A stretch of DNA of 64,000 nt from Megaleporinus macrocephalus (lineage: Eukaryota > Chordata > Actinopteri > Characiformes > Anostomidae): positions 16,748,024 to 16,812,023 of the forward strand of contig CM038716.1 in NCBI GenBank assembly GCA_021613375.1, written 5' to 3'. The notes beneath the pieces are model-generated. The model was not told the origin of the DNA. It saw only the letters and a program-made list of their open reading frames with translations, and made no database searches. The position numbers and the translations under genes are program-made. Shown here in pieces: positions 59,381 to 64,000 of the stretch (its first letter is position 1; every line of letters begins with the position of its first letter).

Positions 59381-61910
59381 CACAGGGACTCTGAGGTGAT
59401 GGAGGTAACATTAGCTCTATTACATGAGAATGATGAGTAACGGTGATTGATTAGTATCAGTATTTATTGGTATTTACATATTTCCCAAATCTGGCAGCCA
59501 CATACGACACATTCTTCTGATAAAATAGTAAACGCTCAAGGCTGAGAAGTGCTGGATGAGCAGCAAGTGTCCATTTTAGGCTACATCATAGCATTTTAGA
59601 TATTTAGGCTAAAGGTATGTTGAAAGGTTGCATAGTAGTTTGAATTTGTAGCCTCTATGCTGCAGTTCAACATGTTTTAAAAACACACAAACAAGTGAAA
59701 TAACAGATCCTTAAACTGTTAAATGAAGTAAAAGCTGTGCAGTTTAAGTTTTACTAAAGTAAGTGTATAAAAGTATTAATAGCAAAAGGCCCACAGTAAG
59801 ACAGTGTCAAATGCTGATGTGTTGCATGAGTTCACAAAGCAGCCCTGTCTGTTTTTAGTCTGATTCAAATGCATGTTTTATAGCTTTAAAGGAGGGAGCA
59901 TCTCTTAACCTGAAGAATTAGAATTGAACTGCTATATCAAGAATTCAGAAAATACTGATGAGTAGACAAAAGTGCTAGAACTACAGTATGTGTAAATGTG
60001 TAAAAATTATATGATGCTGTTATTATTTGATAATTATTATATAATAATAGTAAAATACATTCCTTCACAGAAAACAAACATAAATTACTGGTCGGCTGTG
60101 CTCCGCTAATTATGGCGGGCTGGTCTAAACCAAAAATGCCAGGGCTGATGTTTTGTCCCAGTCCAGCCCTGAAATGGACTATGATGCTTTTGTTATATAA
60201 CACCATACAAACATAACAAGTAGGTAAATGTAAAATTCAAGAAACTGAGCTCTCTAACATTCACTCTAAAACTCTAGTCCTAGTGCTCATATGTGTTTGA
60301 CCATATACGATTACCTAAGTTTAAGTGGGACACTTGTTAAATTCTTCCACAGATCACATGCTTTTTATCCCTTATGACAGCTAGTCTCTAGAGCTCTATA
60401 AATATTGCCAGAGGACTAAGGGAAACCACTCCGCTGCCATCGTTTACGTCAGCCAAATGATCGATTTACCAACTGGGATTAATATAACCAACAATAATCC
60501 TACAAAGAGTCGTCCATTAAACTGACAAATCTTCCCTGAGGATGGCTACAGTTAGAAAAACAACATTCGAAACAGTCTTAACATCACACACAGTGCGGCT
60601 TTATGTCTTAACACCACACTTTCCACGTGTAATCACAATCAACATCAATCCTACTGTCCACTTCCTACACACATTCCTACTTTTTACTTTTACACCAAAT
60701 TCCTTCTCCGTGTGGGGGTTGGGGCAGCTTTATAGGATTTTGTAGATAGCATGCTTCTGAGTTCTCTGTGCTTATTACAGCCTGCAGGAAGTGAGCTTAC
60801 TGGCCATCAACAAGAAGAGCAAACAGTGTGTGAACCAGCGGAGTCCATTACTGCCCCTCAGTGCAGCAGGAGAGTGTATGTTTGCGGAGGGTCAGGGCGA
60901 AGAGGAGGAGCACTTTAGCAGCAGTAGGACGAGCAAGAGAGCTTTTAGGGGCTGAATGAGCTGCTCATTAGCGCCTGAGTGACTTCATTAGTGCGGCTGT
61001 ATTGCAGGGCTTCCAGGATGCGCAAGTGAGGAGGCAGAGTTTTTTTTCTTTAATGTGGAGGAGAGAACAAACAGTGCAGGGGCCACTGCTGACTTATCGA
61101 GCTACAGATTGCCGCTGTCCACCTCAAGAAAGCCTAACAGCAACGCCCTCTCTGACCCTCGTCTTAAGGGAATCCACAGGACAGAGAATACAGACTGGAG
61201 CTGCGGTCGCTTCATAACAGTGGTGGACAAAATAAAATATTTGTGTATTCAAATCTGTATTTGAATAACAGAGTTACAGGGAAGTGTCTAGAATAAACCT
61301 GACTATAATAATGGAAGATATCGGTTTACATTCTGTAAGTAGAATGGATGTTAGAGGGTCTACAGAAATAGGGGTAACATTTAGAGTGGTTCTTTATAGA
61401 TGAAAAAAAACCAGTTGGCAGGATATCAGTAACCCACCAACAACACACCAGTGAAGTAGCAATAGTGGAGCATCCAAATACATTAAAGTAAATATCTTGG
61501 AGATGTGCTGTCGAGACATTACTTACATTAAGTACATGTACTGTTGATATGTTACTGCCAAGAATTCTCACTAACTCTGGGTCTAAGCCTAACCTTAACC
61601 TTAAACCCAGCCTAATCCTGGCACCAGTACTGACACCAACCAAAACCTAATCTAGTTCAACTCTGTTACAGACTGATGTTGGCAGCATGTCTATAACAGA
61701 TTGTTCTGGATGTTGAAATAGTTTGAATTATGGCTGTTATGTTCCATGACTTGGACCCTCTAAATAAAAGGAAAGCAATACTGCAGATTATAAAAAAATG
61801 TTTACACAGTTAATTAAAGGTCTTTTGATCTACTGAATGCATGTTTTTGAGAGTCTGTTGAGTGGTTATTGAATCTAAAAAAGAACACTTAAAAAGGATG
61901 CTATTTTGTG

Positions 61911-61917
<7 letters not shown>

Positions 61918-61984
<67 letters not shown>
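61918..61984. repeat. (TA)n microsatellite
   Basis: About 33 TA units, uninterrupted, preceded by ATATATAATA. Confidence 0.97.
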
Positions 61985-61989
<5 letters not shown>

Positions 61990-62277
61990 TGTTTTAAAAA
62001 GTTTCTATTAACAGAGATAAGAGGCCTCATTAACACTCCTCCACACTGTACTTTCACGTTTAATACTTAAAGGCTGATCATACGATTCTGGAGAATGATT
62101 GATAATAATTGATCTCAACAGCAAAACAAATACAGCCCTCTCTTTAGTGTTCCTTCAGAAGCCTTTCAGAAGCTCCCTCATGCCTTTCAACTCTTGATGA
62201 AGCTGATGCCGGCTTTATTTTGCTTCTTGTTCAAGTTTTTTCACATGCAGCATTAACATTCCGGTACTTTAGTCTAC

Positions 62278-62335
62278 CTCTCCAGCTTCTGATTCAGACT
62301 TTACAGTTCCACCTTAAATGGTGCAGCAGTGTGAT
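62278..62335. mobile_element. half-copy of the palindromic MITE
   Basis: CAGCTTCTGATTCAGACTTT then ACAGTTCCACCTTAAATGG and TGCAGCAG matches the left arm and loop of the element at 34147-34260. The right arm is missing. Confidence 0.55.
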
Positions 62336-64000
62336 GGCCTTCAAGCATTTAGGATAAACCTTGTAACCTGCTCAGCAGCAGTTCTTATAACTGACATGTT
62401 CATGAAGGCCATTTTATTCCAATGTATACAAGTTAGATTGAGAAAAGACTATAAAAACACTTGGTTCATTATATTTCTAACAAGCTCATAAAATGTTTAA
62501 AGGTTTGTTCTTTTTCTACAGCCTGCATCAATTGTATAGAACGCAATAGCTTTTAAACCTACACTGTTCAATACTAGGTATGCACACCTATGCTAAAGAA
62601 GAGTCAGACCACAGAATGGGAGGTTTTTATATTTTTATTGATCTGACCATAATTGTTCTTCTGACTCCTTTGTCTGTTCCCCTGAAGCCATGTCTGCAGC
62701 TTGGATCTCTGGGTGGTAGGTTAGAGGAAATGCAGACTGAATTTTGGGTCACGTAGAAAGAGAACTGCGTGGGTAGATAGCATTTTCACATTTTCTATGT
62801 ATTCAGTAGTGAATACTGTCATGTTTACTGAATTGTCTGCAGAATGTGAATTAGTGTTGTCCAGTTAAACTGACAACTATTACTGTAAATGTGCATAATG
62901 TTCTTTTTGAGCAGAAAAGTTCAAAGCTATAACTCTGCAAGAGTCAATAAACTCACCACTTTGGACTCCTAAATGTGCCTCCTGGCCTTGCCTTTAGTCA
63001 GACCCACAAAAGCAGTTACTTTCAGGCGCCTCATGGAATGAGAACATTCAAACAAGCTGGCAAGATCTCTCCACCATTGACTTGATTCTTTGTTACTACG
63101 TAATCTAGGAACGTCTTTCCTAATATTTTTTTTTTTTCAGATCTTCTCCTCTTTGGCTGTTTTTCTCTTTTTCTTAACAATGTGTAGATCAGCCCCTTCC
63201 CCTGTCCTGTGCAAAAGCAAAACAAATACCTCTGTTGCTGATTGGCTAGAAGAGTATTATGTGACTCTAACAGGGCGGTGTACCAACACCATTTATTTTA
63301 CAGTGCACACACATAAACCAGACAACTAGTGGATCGTGTTGACTTGAAACTGTATACTGTGCCTTAAAGCACAATTTTGTGAGACAGATGCTGGACCTTC
63401 ATTTTAGGTAAAGCATCATCAGGTTATTAATAGAGAAAGGTAACGTTATGTAAGCTTTGATGTTAACATTTTTGTCATGATTTTGTTAGTTTAGTTAACG
63501 TTGGCTCACAATCGGCTCCCTAAAAATAAGGTCCAACATCTTTCTTTATCTTGGCAATCCACTGGCGTCCGGTCTCTGGCTTACTTGGAATTGATGTGCT
63601 ATGATCACATTCTCATTAAAAAGATATTTAGCCTGATACACAACAATACGCTGTTCTAGCATCAACGCCTCAACTCGCTTTCCTGCTTCATTTCAGAAAT
63701 GTTATAGCGCCCAGCATAAAATAAGCCTACAGAAGGTCTCAACTGTTGTTGTTCTTCTTTTTATGAAGAGAAACTTCAATCTGTTTCTTAAATATGACTT
63801 TTATAGGCTGAATTAAATCACACACTTTTAATAGCAACTCTAAACAGTTGTGACCACTTATGCCACATCCAACATCTGTTTGGTCTGTTTGGTTCTGAGA
63901 TCTGTAATAATGGACAATAGCACATCATATGAGCAGCAGTAGCAGTCATCTCATAGCTGGAATGATTCCATTATTAAAAATAAGAGCAAGTCATCTGGCG

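Larger units (their letters stand above)
56005..60171 (+). mobile_element. hAT-type transposon remnant carrying a 2.9-kb minisatellite
   Basis: Left end CAGGGCTGGACGGG and right end GTCCAGCCCTG form a perfect 11-bp inverted repeat; a second shared block CTGGCATTTTT / AAAAATGCCAG follows on both sides. Flanks GAACGAAC and AAATGGAC agree at 5 of 8 positions, so any TSD is decayed. Without the array the element is only about 1.25 kb, a deletion derivative. It retains a start ATG (56199), the opening of a coding region and the downstream piece 59177-59380. The transposase core is missing, so it cannot move by itself. Confidence 0.82.
60172..64000. other. intergenic, no supported gene
   Basis: AT-rich apart from 60770-61200. 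There TTATTACAG is followed by an open stretch (EVSLLAINKKSKQC...) that looks exon-like but matches nothing I recognise. A short family member of the 34-kb MITE lies at 62278-62335. TTTTTTTTTTTTCAG near 63128-63141 is acceptor-like without a convincing exon. The last 600 bp show nothing. Confidence 0.5.

Overview
The window is nuclear DNA from a vertebrate, almost certainly a teleost fish and plausibly an ostariophysan (characin, catfish or carp relatives). The evidence is one spliced gene with GT-AG introns, AT-rich non-coding DNA, dense DNA-transposon debris of hAT and Tc1/mariner type, a tRNA-derived SINE, and many long microsatellites. No prokaryotic gene organisation is present. The species is not identifiable from the sequence alone.

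Only one protein-coding gene can be supported: abhd15 (abhydrolase domain containing 15) on the minus strand. Its three coding exons lie at 22836-22378, 20093-19741 and 18632-18083 and encode 453 residues. The reading frame is intact across both splice junctions. The start has an upstream in-frame stop, and a pair of CCAAT boxes and a long GA/CT microsatellite lie just upstream.

Layout. 1-18 kb: intergenic DNA with MITEs, a broken Tc1-like transposase and two palindromic or inverted-repeat elements. 18-23.4 kb: abhd15 and its promoter. 23.4-47 kb: intergenic DNA with (TA)n runs, a three-copy hAT family (two copies with perfect 8-bp target-site duplications, TSDs), another hAT element with a perfect TSD, a SINE, LINE-like 3' tails and paired copies of several repeat families. 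47-60 kb: three large tandem arrays. These are a 17-bp minisatellite inside a hAT copy, a 3-kb pentanucleotide satellite, and a 2.9-kb, 19-bp minisatellite inside a second, larger hAT element. 60-64 kb: unremarkable AT-rich DNA with one (TA)n run.

The most interesting structure is the 47-60 kb block. Two different minisatellites have expanded inside two different hAT-type transposons. In both cases the pre-expansion state can be inferred from the window itself. The pentanucleotide array between them is stop-free in all three minus-strand frames, producing open frames of 817, 1048 and 996 codons that should not be taken for genes. I found no multi-gene system, RNA gene or CRISPR array. Several low-confidence exon-like or conserved-looking stretches are flagged as candidates only.
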